A stretch of 58,915 bases of DNA from assembly GCA_024225275.1 (NCBI GenBank), contig JAAEMS010000005.1:1-58915 (forward strand). The letters are read 5' to 3'. Positions 41,251-50,468 of the stretch are shown in pieces. The DNA comes from Actinomycetes bacterium (GTDB lineage Bacteria; Actinomycetota; Acidimicrobiia; Acidimicrobiales; JAAEMS01). The notes under the pieces were generated by a model. That model saw only the letters and a list, made by a program, of their open reading frames with translations. It was not told the origin of the DNA and ran no database searches. The position numbers and the translations under genes are program-made. Position 1 is the stretch's first letter, and every line of letters starts with the position of its first letter.

Positions 41251-41270
41251 CCCGAGCAGGTAGGAACACC

Positions 41271-43445
41271 GTGTCGACCACCCTCCCCACTGATCTCGAT
41301 CCCGTCGAAGTGTCACTCCTCGGCGCCATCGCTGGGCTGAGTCGATCGGCCGAATCCACCCCGATCGAGCCTCTGACCGCCGCAACCCTGTTCGAGGCCC
41401 AGGTGACCAGCCGGATCCTCGATCACACGGCACGATGGCTACGCCAGACCCGGACCCTCGGCTACTACACGATCGGTTCGGCCGGCCACGAGGCCAACGC
41501 CGCGGTGGCCCTGGCCCTCCGTCCCACCGACCCCGCCCTGCTCCACTACCGCTCGGGCGGCTTCTACGCGGCCCGGGCCACCCAGATCGACGGTCAGGAT
41601 CCGGTGGGTGATGTGCTGCGCGGCATGCTGGCCCGAAGCACCGATCCCATCGCCGGGGGCCGGCACAAGGTGTTCGGCAACCACAACCTCGGCATCGTGC
41701 CCCAAACCTCGACGATCGCCTCCCACCTGCCCCGAGCCGTCGGCTTGGCGATCAGCCTGGGGCGCGACGACCCGCCCGGCACCCTGGACAGCCCCTGGCC
41801 TCGCGACTCGATCGCCGTGTGTTCCCTGGGCGACGCGTCCCTGAATCACTCGACCGCCCAGGGCGCCCTCAACTGGGCCGCCAACACCGCCTTTCGCGGC
41901 ACCCCTGTCCCCCTCCTCGTCTTGTGCGAAGACAACGGGCTCGGCATCAGCGTGCCCACTCCCGACGGTTGGGTCTCCCAGTCCACCGCTCAGAGGCCGG
42001 CATTGGGGTTCGCCACCATCGACGGCTCCGAACCCGACCAGGTGCTGACCGAAACGGCGCGCCTGGCCGCCGAGATCCGCGCCACGGGCCGGCCGGCCAT
42101 CCTCCACCTGCGAACCGTCCGGTTCCTGGGCCACGCGGGCACCGACGTCGAGACCGCGTACCGCGACCCGGCATCGATGCGCGCCGACCTGGACCAGGAC
42201 CCCATCCTCGGCACAGCCCAGCTGGTGATCGACACCAACGACTGCGAGCCCGAGGACCTCGTGGCCTGGTACCTCGATGAGCGCCAAGCCATCCGCGACC
42301 GGGTCGATGCCCTACTCGACGAACCGGAGCTGGGATCAGCCAAGGAGATCATCGAGCCGCTGGCCCCCCGGCGACCCCACCTTCACCAGCCCATCACCTC
42401 GACCCTGTACCCCGACACCGATGCCGGCGCCAGCGACGGGCAGGCCCTGACCCTCGCCCAAACCATCAACCATGCTCTCGGCGCGGTGTTGGCGGCCCGA
42501 CCTCGAGCCCTGGTGTTCGGCGAGGACGTCGGCCGCAAGGGTGGTGTGTACGGGGTGACCCGTGGGCTCCAGAGCCGGTTCGGCGACAGCCAGGTCTTCG
42601 ACACCATCCTCGACGAACAGTCGATTCTGGGTCTGGCCCTCGGCACCAGCCTCGACGGCCGCCTACCGATCCCGGAGATCCAGTACCTGGCCTATCTCCA
42701 CAACGCCGAGGATCAGCTCCGGGGCGAAGCCGCCACCCTGTCGTTCTTCTCGACCGGGCAGTACCGCAACCCGATGGTCGTACGCATCGCGGCGTACGGC
42801 TACCAACGGGGCTTCGGCGGGCACTTCCACAACGACAACTCGGTCGCTGTTCTCCGCGACATCCCCGGCCTGATCATCGCGTCACCCTCCCACCCCTCGG
42901 ACGCCGGGGCCATGCTGCGGACCTGTGTGGCCGCAGCCGTGAGCGACGGCTCGGTTTCGGCCTTCCTCGAACCCATCGCCCGCTACCACACCACTGACCT
43001 GTTCGACGGCGACGGTCGCTGGACGGCCGAGCCCGACAACCACCATGTACCCCTTGGCCGGGGCCGCATCCACGGGGTGGGCAACGACCTGACCATCGTG
43101 ACCTGGGGCAACGGCCTGTGGCTGAGCCTGCGGGCCCGGGAACGGCTGGCCGCCGACCTCGGCATCGAGGCCCGAGTCCTCGACCTTCGCTGGCTGGCCC
43201 CCCTCCCCGTCGACGACCTGCTCCGCGAGGCGTCGGCCACCGGACGGGTCCTGGTGGTCGACGAGACCCGACGTACCGGCGGTGTGGGTGAGGGCATCAT
43301 CGCCACCCTGGTCGAGGGCGGTTTCACCGGGTTGATCCGCCGGGTGGCCGCAGCCGACTCCTTCGTGCCCCTCGGGGCAGCCGCCAACCTGGTGCTGGTG
43401 AGCGAGGACGACATCGTGGACGCGGCTGCGGGTATTACTCCCTGA
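41271..43445 (+). CDS. Fused E1 alpha-beta subunit of a branched-chain-type 2-oxoacid dehydrogenase
   Basis: 724 residues with both E1 subunits in one chain. The alpha part (1-about 370) has TIGSAGHEANAAVALAL and LLHYRSGGFYAAR, then the ThDP motif SLGDASLNHSTAQGALNWAA (GDxS...N) near 186. The beta part (about 395-724) has ALVFGEDVGRKGGVYGVTRGLQSRFG, FDTILDEQSILGLALGTSLDG and GQYRNPMVVRIAAYGYQRGFGG, and a C-terminal transketolase domain with DETRRTGGVGEGIIATLVEGG. It decarboxylates a 2-oxo acid with ThDP. No E2 or E3 gene lies in the window. GTG start at 41271 after AGGTAGGAA. Confidence 0.9.
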   Translation: MSTTLPTDLDPVEVSLLGAIAGLSRSAESTPIEPLTAATLFEAQVTSRILDHTARWLRQTRTLGYYTIGSAGHEANAAVALALRPTDPALLHYRSGGFYAARATQIDGQDPVGDVLRGMLARSTDPIAGGRHKVFGNHNLGIVPQTSTIASHLPRAVGLAISLGRDDPPGTLDSPWPRDSIAVCSLGDASLNHSTAQGALNWAANTAFRGTPVPLLVLCEDNGLGISVPTPDGWVSQSTAQRPALGFATIDGSEPDQVLTETARLAAEIRATGRPAILHLRTVRFLGHAGTDVETAYRDPASMRADLDQDPILGTAQLVIDTNDCEPEDLVAWYLDERQAIRDRVDALLDEPELGSAKEIIEPLAPRRPHLHQPITSTLYPDTDAGASDGQALTLAQTINHALGAVLAARPRALVFGEDVGRKGGVYGVTRGLQSRFGDSQVFDTILDEQSILGLALGTSLDGRLPIPEIQYLAYLHNAEDQLRGEAATLSFFSTGQYRNPMVVRIAAYGYQRGFGGHFHNDNSVAVLRDIPGLIIASPSHPSDAGAMLRTCVAAAVSDGSVSAFLEPIARYHTTDLFDGDGRWTAEPDNHHVPLGRGRIHGVGNDLTIVTWGNGLWLSLRARERLAADLGIEARVLDLRWLAPLPVDDLLREASATGRVLVVDETRRTGGVGEGIIATLVEGGFTGLIRRVAAADSFVPLGAAANLVLVSEDDIVDAAAGITP

Positions 43446-43467
43446 CCCATCTGGGTACTCTCAGGTC

Positions 43468-45102
43468 ATGGTCGAATCACTCGCCCCACTCCCCTCGTTC
43501 GCCCCCCGCCCCGGGCCCGTCCTGCTCATCATCGCCGACGGTGTCGGAGTGGCAGCCGAGGGACCCTGGAACGCGGTCACCGAGGCCGCCACACCGGTAC
43601 TCGACGGCCTGTTCGAATCAGAGCTCTACTGCCAGCTTCTGGCCCACGGCCCCGCGGTGGGGCTGCCGTCCGAAGACGACATGGGCAACAGTGAGGTGGG
43701 CCACAACGCCCTGGGCGCGGGCCGGATCTTCGCTCAGGGAGCCAAGCTGGTGAACCAGGCCATGGCCGATGGCCGCATCTGGCAGTCCTCGGTATGGGCC
43801 GACGCCGTGAACCAGGCCCGGGGGGCGACGCTCCACATCCTCGGCCTCCACTCGGACGGCAACGTCCACTCCCACAACGACCACCTCTACCAACTGCTGG
43901 AGCGGGCGGCCCACGAAGGGGTCACGCGGGCCCGGGTGCACATCCTCCTCGATGGTCGCGACGTACCGGCCCGCTCGGCCCTCGACTACATCGCCCAGAC
44001 CGAGCAGGTCCTGGAGAAGCTGAACGAGCACGGAACGGCCGACGGCCAGGACATCGACTACCGCATTGCATCGGGCGGGGGACGCATGACGATCACCATG
44101 GATCGCTACGGAGCCGACTGGGCCATGGTGAAGCGGGGTTACGACTGCCACACCCACGGCATTGGTCGGGCTTTCGGGTCGGCCACCGAGGCGGTCGAGG
44201 CCATGTACGCCGAGTCGGACACCGGCGACCAGTACCTGGGCGAGTTCGTCATCGTCGATGATGACGGCGCCCCGGTCGGCCCGATGACCAGTGGCGACAC
44301 AGTCCTGCTCTACAACTTCCGCGGCGACCGGGCCATCGAGATCTCCCAGGCCTACGAGGACGCCGACTTCGACGCTTTCGACCGGGGCGCCCACCCCAAC
44401 GTCTACTTCGCCGGCATGCTCCAGTACGACGGTGACCTCCAGGTACCCGAGCACTATCTCGTGGACCCCCCTTCCATCGATCGGACCATGAGCGAGTTCA
44501 CCTGCCATGAAGGGCTGCACAGTTTCGCCATCAGCGAGACCCAGAAGTACGGGCACGTCACCTACTTCTGGAACGGGAACAAGTCGGGCCATGTGAACGC
44601 CGACCTCGAGACCTATGTCGAGATCCCCTCCGACAATGTCGAGTTCGACACGACTCCGGCCATGAAGCTCGAGGAGATCACCGACCAGACCATCGAACTG
44701 CTCCGCTCCGGCCAGTACCAGTTCGGTCGTATCAACTTCCCCAACGGCGACATGGTGGGCCACACCGGCAACCTCGAGGCCACCATCGAGGCCATGGAGA
44801 CCCAGGACGCGTGCGTGGGCGAGCTCATACGGGTCATCGACGAGCTCGGAGGGGTGCTCGTCTACACAGCCGACCACGGCAACGCCGACATCATGTACAC
44901 CGAGACCGACGGGGAACGCTCCCCCAAGACCTCACACACCCTGAGCCCGGTGCCCTTCGCCATCCACGACCCCGCCCCCACCAGCGGGTACCGCATCGAC
45001 CCGCCGGCCGACGCCGGCCTGTCGAACGTGGCCGCAACCCTGTTCAACCTGCTCGGCTTCGAGCCTCCTGCCGACTACCGACCCGGCCTGATCGCCTTCT
45101 GA
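43468..45102 (+). CDS. gpmI: 2,3-bisphosphoglycerate-independent phosphoglycerate mutase
   Basis: 544 residues, typical length. VLLIIADGVGVAAEGPWNAV has the first metal Asp, DDMGNSEVGHNALGAGR the catalytic Ser, HILGLHSDGNVHSHNDHL the substrate His, and LLDGRDVPARSALDY and GRMTITMDRYGADW follow. DTVLLYNFRGDRAIEI, INFPNGDMVGHTGN and VYTADHGNADIMY complete the alkaline-phosphatase-like metal centre. It interconverts 3- and 2-phosphoglycerate in glycolysis with two Mn ions. ATG at 43468. A hairpin (CCGCGC at 45126, GCGCGG at 45156) follows the stop. Confidence 0.95.
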   Translation: MVESLAPLPSFAPRPGPVLLIIADGVGVAAEGPWNAVTEAATPVLDGLFESELYCQLLAHGPAVGLPSEDDMGNSEVGHNALGAGRIFAQGAKLVNQAMADGRIWQSSVWADAVNQARGATLHILGLHSDGNVHSHNDHLYQLLERAAHEGVTRARVHILLDGRDVPARSALDYIAQTEQVLEKLNEHGTADGQDIDYRIASGGGRMTITMDRYGADWAMVKRGYDCHTHGIGRAFGSATEAVEAMYAESDTGDQYLGEFVIVDDDGAPVGPMTSGDTVLLYNFRGDRAIEISQAYEDADFDAFDRGAHPNVYFAGMLQYDGDLQVPEHYLVDPPSIDRTMSEFTCHEGLHSFAISETQKYGHVTYFWNGNKSGHVNADLETYVEIPSDNVEFDTTPAMKLEEITDQTIELLRSGQYQFGRINFPNGDMVGHTGNLEATIEAMETQDACVGELIRVIDELGGVLVYTADHGNADIMYTETDGERSPKTSHTLSPVPFAIHDPAPTSGYRIDPPADAGLSNVAATLFNLLGFEPPADYRPGLIAF

Positions 45103-45119
45103 GCCCTGGCACCCACCCC

Positions 45120-45167
45120 AACTTCCCGCGCCGGATCCCAGTTCTCTGGAACTCAGCGCGGAGAGTT
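45120..45167 (+). terminator. Hairpin after gpmI
   Basis: Outer arms AACT (45120-45123) and AGTT (45164-45167), CCGCGC (45126-45131) with GCGCGG (45156-45161), and an inner GTTC (45141-45144) with GAAC (45149-45152). It starts 18 bp after the gpmI stop in a convergent gap. No T-run follows. Confidence 0.5.
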
Positions 45168-45291
45168 CACGGGCTGGTACGACAACGAGCACGGGTACTT
45201 CCACCGCCGTGACCGTCGTCTACGACGCGGGCGTTCACCGTGTCGGACGGGGCGATGCGGATTGCTGGTCGCGGCACGAGCTGCCTGAGGC

Positions 45292-45813
45292 TCAGCGGGC
45301 GAGGTCGCCGTCGATCGACTCGCGAATCAAGTCGGCGTGCCCGCAGTGGCGGGCATACTCCTCGATCATGTGCACCAGGATCCACCGGAGGCTCCAGTGC
45401 TCCCCCTCGCGGTTCGGTTTGACCGACAACTGGTCAAGTGATTCGGCGGCGGCCGCTCGGGCCCGAGACTCGGCTACCGATCGCTCGAACCGTTCCACCA
45501 ACTCCTCGACCGGCCAGGTCTGAGCCAGGGTCATCTCCGCGTCCCCGTCGGCATCCCAATCAAGCGAGGCCCAGGGCTCCGAAGCCCCGGCCCCCGCGAA
45601 GCGAACGGTGAACCAGTGGTCCTCGACCAGGCTCATGTGACCGATCAGCCGCGACAGGGTGAGCGACGATGAGGGTAGGGCGATCTGGAGCTGGTCCTGG
45701 GTGAGCCCGTGGGCCCGATCGAGCAACTCGGCCCGGTAGAAGTCGAGGAAGGCGCCGAGCATCGTCTGCTCGTCGGCCTGGAGCGGGATGGACGGCACCT
45801 CGGGGCGGGTCAT
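45292..45813 (-). CDS. DinB/DUF664 family protein
   Basis: 173 residues, four-helix-bundle DinB/YfiT superfamily of the DUF664 type common in actinobacteria. The metal His positions are visible: LIGHMSLVEDHWF (first), then LRWILVHMIEEYARHCGHADLIRESIDG (second and third). Relatives are mycothiol-, bacillithiol- or metal-dependent transferases; the activity here is unknown. ATG at 45813. The start of the next minus gene lies 105 bp away. Confidence 0.9.
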   Translation of the reverse strand: MTRPEVPSIPLQADEQTMLGAFLDFYRAELLDRAHGLTQDQLQIALPSSSLTLSRLIGHMSLVEDHWFTVRFAGAGASEPWASLDWDADGDAEMTLAQTWPVEELVERFERSVAESRARAAAAESLDQLSVKPNREGEHWSLRWILVHMIEEYARHCGHADLIRESIDGDLAR

Positions 45814-45918
45814 CCTGTCAACCTAGGTGAGCTGAGTCGAAGAGCGCCCTACCCAGCTGGGCCGGTACAGGGGGCCGGCGGCGGCCAAGGACCGGGACCG
45901 GAACCGAATGGGCCGGGC

Positions 45919-46728
45919 TCAGCAGTCGGCCAGGAACTCGCCCAACAGGGCGTTGAACTGGTCGGCGGTCTCGCGGTGGGGCGAATGGCCCGACCCTGAT
46001 ATCCGCTGGACTGCGCCTCGCCACAGGCTGGGAGGCGTCAGACTGTCGAGGTAGTCACCCGACACGAGCTGCTCTTCCACCCCGTGGATGATGGCGAGCG
46101 GTACCGCCAGACCGTTGATGACCTCGAGCTCGTCGAGGAACCGGCCTTCCAGCATCGAGGCCCCCAGGCCCGCCCGGGCTCCCCCATTGCTGCGGCGGAC
46201 ATCGACGAAGAACTCGTCGAGATCGAGGTCGGACCCGGCCGCCACCATTCCCTCCACGAAGAGCCGCTCGAGCTCGTCGTCGAGCTCGGGCGCGAAGGTG
46301 GCACCCATGGCCGGGCTGGGAAGAAAGGCCTGTTCCATGGAGGGTGGCATCCCCATGGGTGGCGTGCCGAAGATCGCCACGCCGGCCAGCTCGGGGAACT
46401 GGGGCACGGCTTCGAGGGCGATGTGTCCGCCCAGGCTCCAGCCCACGAGGACGGCATCGGTCGTGTCGGTCGCCTCGGCCACCGAACGCACCACCTCCGC
46501 GTAGCCGGGTAGGGACCAGTCGTTCGGGTCGACGGGCGCTTCGGAATCACCGTGGCCGGGGAGATCGAGGGCGACACATCGATACCGCCGACCAATGGGG
46601 CCATCGAGTTGGGCCGCCCATGTGCCAGCCGAAGCCGAGTTGCCGTGAATGAACAGGACCGGCCGACCTGAGCCCTCCGACTCCTGGTAGGACACCCGAC
46701 GACCCTTGATCTCGATCTGTTTGGACAT
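45919..46728 (-). CDS. Alpha/beta hydrolase
   Basis: 269 residues. VLFIHGNSASAGTWAAQL is the oxyanion HG loop, ALDLPGHGDSEAP follows, and the nucleophile is in VLVGWSLGGHIALEAV (GWSLGG). PLAIIHGVEEQLVSGDYL gives the acid and ISGSGHSPHRETADQFNALLGEFL the His. Esterase, lactonase or ring-cleavage hydrolase are all possible. ATG at 46728, divergent from the acyl-CoA dehydrogenase gene. Confidence 0.9.
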   Translation of the reverse strand: MSKQIEIKGRRVSYQESEGSGRPVLFIHGNSASAGTWAAQLDGPIGRRYRCVALDLPGHGDSEAPVDPNDWSLPGYAEVVRSVAEATDTTDAVLVGWSLGGHIALEAVPQFPELAGVAIFGTPPMGMPPSMEQAFLPSPAMGATFAPELDDELERLFVEGMVAAGSDLDLDEFFVDVRRSNGGARAGLGASMLEGRFLDELEVINGLAVPLAIIHGVEEQLVSGDYLDSLTPPSLWRGAVQRISGSGHSPHRETADQFNALLGEFLADC

Positions 46729-46822
46729 GGCCTCGTTCTAGCTCAGATCGAGAGCTGCCCCAGACGGGGTGCTGTCGGCCCCGGCGATGGGCCGGGGAGG
46801 CTCCGCGAGTTACTCTCCCGGC

Positions 46823-48067
46823 ATGGATCCAACCTATGGGGCCGAAGCCGAGGCCTACCGCGACCAGATCAAAGGTTTCCTCGCCGAGCACCTCCCTCCC
46901 GGCTGGACCGGTCTCGACAGCCTGGCCGAAGACGAGCGGGCCTCATGGCTCGAGCAGTGGCGAACCTTGCTCCACGATCAGCGATTGCTGGCTCCCGCCT
47001 GGCCCACCGAATACGGGGGCGGGGGCCTGACCCCGATCGAGCGGGTGATCGTGCACGAGGAGTTCACCAAGGCGGGCGCGCCCCTGGGCGCGCCCACCGA
47101 CGGATTCGGGATGAACCTGATCGGTCCCACCATCATCGTGGCCGGCACCGAGGAGCAGAAGCGCCACTACCTCCCCCGCATCCTCTCCGGCGAGGATCGT
47201 TGGTGCCAGGGATACTCCGAGCCCAACGCCGGTTCCGACCTGGCCGGCCTCGGCACCCGAGCCGAGCTCGACGGCGACGAATGGGTCATCAACGGGCAGA
47301 AGATCTGGACCTCCGAAGGCCATCACGCCAACTGGATCTTCGTCCTCTGCCGCACCGACCCCGACGCGCCCAAGCATCGGGGTATCACCTTCCTCCTCTG
47401 CCCCATGGACCAGCCCGGCGTCGAGGTTCGGCCCATTGTCAACGCCGTCGGCAGCCATGATTTCAACGAGGTCTTCTTCTCCGATGCCCGCACCCCCCGC
47501 CAGTGCGTGATCGGTGAACCCAACGAGGGTTGGCGGGTCACGAACCAGCTCCTCATGTTCGAACGCGGGGGCGACGCCACCACCGTGCCACTGGTCATGC
47601 GCTCACTTCTCGATCGGCTGGTCGAGGTGGCCCGCGACACCGGCCAGTCCACCGACCCCATGGTCAGGCAGACCCTGGCCGGGCTCGAGAGCCGCGCCGA
47701 GATCCTCCGCTACTCAGGAATGCGCACCCTCACCGCGGTTCTCTCCGGTGGGGCACCCGGACCCGAGTCATCGATCAACAAGGTCATGTGGAGCGAGCTC
47801 TACCAGGACATCACCGTGGCTGCAGTCGACCTGCTCGGGGCGGGTGCCGCGGCTCACGACGGGCAGGCCGGCCACGTGCCCCTACCCCCCGACGCCACCG
47901 GCGACAACAAGGCCGCCACCTGGGTCAATCACCTCCTGTGCGCCCGCCCCGCCAGCATCTACTCGGGCTCCAACCAGATCCAGCGCAACATCGTCGGCGA
48001 AAGGGTTCTGGGGCTCGCCAAGGAACCCCGCGCCGATGAGGGCGCCTGGAACCAGACCCTGCGGTGA
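46823..48067 (+). CDS. Acyl-CoA dehydrogenase family protein
   Basis: 414 residues. AEHLPPGWTGLDSL and APAWPTEYGGGGLTPIERVIVHEE belong to the long-helix N-terminal domain; CQGYSEPNAGSDLAGLGTRAELDGDEWVINGQKIWTS is the FAD/substrate loop, and RGITFLLCPMDQPGVEVRP the middle beta-domain. The C-terminal part SIYSGSNQIQRNIVGERVLGLAKEP has the Gly-Ser/Thr-x-x-Ile-Gln pattern. The layout resembles the mycobacterial FadE members that act on bulky acyl-CoAs. The ATG at 46823 is preceded by a weak site; a longer frame starts at 46769. Confidence 0.92.
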   Translation: MDPTYGAEAEAYRDQIKGFLAEHLPPGWTGLDSLAEDERASWLEQWRTLLHDQRLLAPAWPTEYGGGGLTPIERVIVHEEFTKAGAPLGAPTDGFGMNLIGPTIIVAGTEEQKRHYLPRILSGEDRWCQGYSEPNAGSDLAGLGTRAELDGDEWVINGQKIWTSEGHHANWIFVLCRTDPDAPKHRGITFLLCPMDQPGVEVRPIVNAVGSHDFNEVFFSDARTPRQCVIGEPNEGWRVTNQLLMFERGGDATTVPLVMRSLLDRLVEVARDTGQSTDPMVRQTLAGLESRAEILRYSGMRTLTAVLSGGAPGPESSINKVMWSELYQDITVAAVDLLGAGAAAHDGQAGHVPLPPDATGDNKAATWVNHLLCARPASIYSGSNQIQRNIVGERVLGLAKEPRADEGAWNQTLR

Positions 48068-48170
48068 CTGACTGCTGGGTACGCGGAGACTTGGCCTTCT
48101 ACGCCGAGACACCATGCTGCAGGACCGGATCGAGGCCATCTAGTTCTGACGAGGGCCGCAGTAGGCTCTG

Positions 48171-48827
48171 ATGATGGCCAGGGTTGGTGGTGTTCTCCAA
48201 CAGTCGTTGTCGCCACGCGCCATCGGGTCGCTGGGGCGGTCGCTTGGGATCAGCTCATCAGACACCCGGCGCCTGGTCGGTACGGCCATGCCGGTGATCC
48301 TCAAGCGCCTCGACCAGAACGCCCACCGGGGCGGAGCCGCCGACCTCGCCTGGGCCGTCGCCCGCGACCAGGACGGTTCACGGGTCGATACCGCCGCCGC
48401 CTTCCTCGCCGGCGGGTTCCGCAAGGGACCCAGCCTCGCCATCCTCGGTCACATCTTCGGCGACGAGCTCGATTCGGCCATCGCTTCGGTGGCCGAACGC
48501 ACCCGACTCTCCCCCACCGTGGTGAAGCTCGGTTTCGCGGCCCTCGCTCCCTTGGCCATGGGCACCGTCACCAAGGCCGCCGTTGGAGTCGCTTCGGCGG
48601 TGGCCGGGGTGAAACTCCTCGAAGTGGCTACCGACCAGGTCCGTAGCGGCCGGGTCCAACGCACCGCGGGCCGGATGCACCGGTTCCTCGACACCGACGA
48701 CGACGGCAAGGTCCTCGACGACCTCGGCCAGGCCACCGTCCGGGGGCTACGCCGGGGCGGCCGCCGGGTGGCCGCCACCGCCCGCTTCATGGCCCGGGAC
48801 CGGAGCGAGCACCACAGGGCGCCCTGA
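48171..48827 (+). CDS. DUF937 domain protein
   Basis: 218 residues. SPRAIGSLGRSLGISSSDTRRLVGTAMPVILKRLDQNA, then AGGFRKGPSLAILGHIFGDELDSAIASVAERTRLSPTVVKLGFAALAPLAMGTVTKAA, is the double DUF937 (PF06078) helical pattern with the GHIFG-type motif. The C-terminal part has a basic tail (RGLRRGGRRVAATARFMARD). Function unknown. In-frame ATGs at 48171 and 48174. Confidence 0.85.
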   Translation: MMARVGGVLQQSLSPRAIGSLGRSLGISSSDTRRLVGTAMPVILKRLDQNAHRGGAADLAWAVARDQDGSRVDTAAAFLAGGFRKGPSLAILGHIFGDELDSAIASVAERTRLSPTVVKLGFAALAPLAMGTVTKAAVGVASAVAGVKLLEVATDQVRSGRVQRTAGRMHRFLDTDDDGKVLDDLGQATVRGLRRGGRRVAATARFMARDRSEHHRAP

Positions 48828-48908
48828 GCTCGTGCCCGCGTCCTGGTGCTCTGTCCACAGACGATTGGGGGCCTACAGGGATTGGTGGTGGAGCACTAGG
48901 TTTGCTCC

Positions 48909-49811
48909 ATGACCGATTGGGAAGCACTCACGGCTCGAGCGGGGGTGGCCGGCCACGACCTGGTCGGCTGGATGATGTGGGACCCGGGGGCGATCGCCGG
49001 CTACGAGGCCCTGGGCGTGGCCAACGGCACCGGGTGGGTGGTGGCCTGGCGCCTCGCGTCACTGGGTGATCCGAGCCCGGCCGTCGCAGCCGCGACCACC
49101 TACTCGATCAGCCCGGCCGTCATCGAAGCAGTGATGAACATGTACCGCGGGATCACCAGCACCGAATCGATCCTCGAGGTCCGCGACGCTGCCGTGGAGC
49201 CCGGCCTCGACGACATCGCCCCCGGGCTCACCCACGAGCTGGGCCCACTGGCGGAGTCTCTATGGCGTGGGGTTGACTCGGTCCACCTGGGCGCCCGGCC
49301 GATGTTCGCCGCCCATCGGGCTGGTCCCCGCCCCCAGGACAAGGAGTCGGCCCTGTCGGCCTGGCTGGCCGTCAACTGCCTGCGCGAGCTCCGGGGCGAC
49401 AACCACTGGGCTCTCTGTGCCAGCGAAGACCTCGACGATGTCGAGGTCGGCCTGTTGCATGCCGCCATGGTCGACGTCGAGGAGTACGGCGACGAGGAGT
49501 GGATCGCCCGCAGCCGCGGCAACGACGACGCGACGGTTGCTGCCGGTTGGGCCCGCCTCGAGGCCAAGGGCCTCGCCTCGGCCGGTGGGCTCAACGACCA
49601 GGGCCGCCGCTTCCGCCTGGATCTCGAAGCCCGGACCGACGCGCTCACCGTGCCGGCCTGGCAGGAGGTCGGGGCAGAGGCCACGCTGTCGCTGTGCGGC
49701 CTCGTCGAGGCCCACCACGAGGCTTTCGTGGCCCGGATCGATGCCACCGCTGGGCCCCGCTGGATGCCGGCGGTGAGGGTGAAGAAGGGCCTCCTCGCTC
49801 ACCAGCGTTAG
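48909..49811 (+). CDS. SCO6745-like family protein (second copy)
   Basis: 300 residues with the same layout as the protein at 7344: an N-terminal tyrosine-rich helix pair (YEALGVANGTGWVVAWRLASLGDPS), AATTYSISPAVIEAVMNMYRGITSTE, a central ARPMFAAHRAGPRPQDKESALSAWLAVNCLRE and a winged-helix-like end with GWARLEAKGLASAGGLNDQGRRFRLDLEARTD. Function unknown; it probably responds to a small molecule. ATG at 48909. Convergent, with a four-base overlap, with the transporter relic. Confidence 0.75.
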   Translation: MTDWEALTARAGVAGHDLVGWMMWDPGAIAGYEALGVANGTGWVVAWRLASLGDPSPAVAAATTYSISPAVIEAVMNMYRGITSTESILEVRDAAVEPGLDDIAPGLTHELGPLAESLWRGVDSVHLGARPMFAAHRAGPRPQDKESALSAWLAVNCLRELRGDNHWALCASEDLDDVEVGLLHAAMVDVEEYGDEEWIARSRGNDDATVAAGWARLEAKGLASAGGLNDQGRRFRLDLEARTDALTVPAWQEVGAEATLSLCGLVEAHHEAFVARIDATAGPRWMPAVRVKKGLLAHQR

Positions 49812-50468
49812 GGCACGGCCTGGGTGATCATCCGCAGGGCCAGGGCGGTGAGCACCACCTTGAACAGGAGGGCCAGCTGAGCCTCACCGGCCCCACCCAG
49901 AAGGCGGGTGCCCACCAGGCTGCCCATCGTCACCCCTGCGGCTCCGATCGCGATCAGACCGAGGTAGTCGCCGATCGGGAATCCATCGAGCCCGAACGCG
50001 ACGATCTTCGAGGAATGGGCGACCACCTGAGCTGCCGCGGCGGTGGCCACGAAGGCTGCGTGGGTCGCGGTGACCGCGCGGAAGAACGGTGAGGTCACCG
50101 GACCGCTCGCGCCCACGGTCGAGTTGAGGAATCCGGACACCGCTCCTACGGCCACCAGACTCCGTTCGGATCGGCGGTGGCCGGCGTCAGGGCGGAGCAC
50201 CGAAGGCCGCCATGATCAACCGGACGGCCGACGCCGGGATCGAGGTCGCCAGCTCGACCCCGACCATGGCGGCCGGGAGGAGGAGCAGCGAGGCCCACCC
50301 GACCGCCGACCAGTTGACCTGCTGGCGCAGGAGGGTGGCCCGCGACCCGTTGGACACCAGCTGGATGCCCCCGTGGATGGGGATGGCGACGACCGGGGTG
50401 AAGAACTGGACGATCACCGCGAGCAGGATCGAGGTGGCGAAGGCGGCCCATCGACTGTCATCGACGCG
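49808..50468 (-). pseudogene. TSUP (TauE/SafE-type) permease pseudogene
   Basis: Two pieces of one permease in different frames. The first (50468-50187) gives WAAFATSILLAVIVQFFTPV, AIPIHGGIQLVSNGSRATLL and VRLIMAAFG, then stops; the frame has no start codon before the first helix and follows the TetR stop directly. The second (to 49808) begins in the other frame at LRPDAGHRRSERSL and continues AVGAVSGFLNSTVGASGPVTSPFFRAVTATHAAFVATAAAAQ to the end. The N-terminal helix and several residues at the frameshift are missing. A sequencing or assembly indel could explain the frameshift, but not both defects. Confidence 0.75.

Noticed and set aside
43618..44877. 419-codon minus-strand frame opposite gpmI
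   Set aside because: Pure GC-rich shadow: no family motif and fully antisense to a gene with all catalytic residues.
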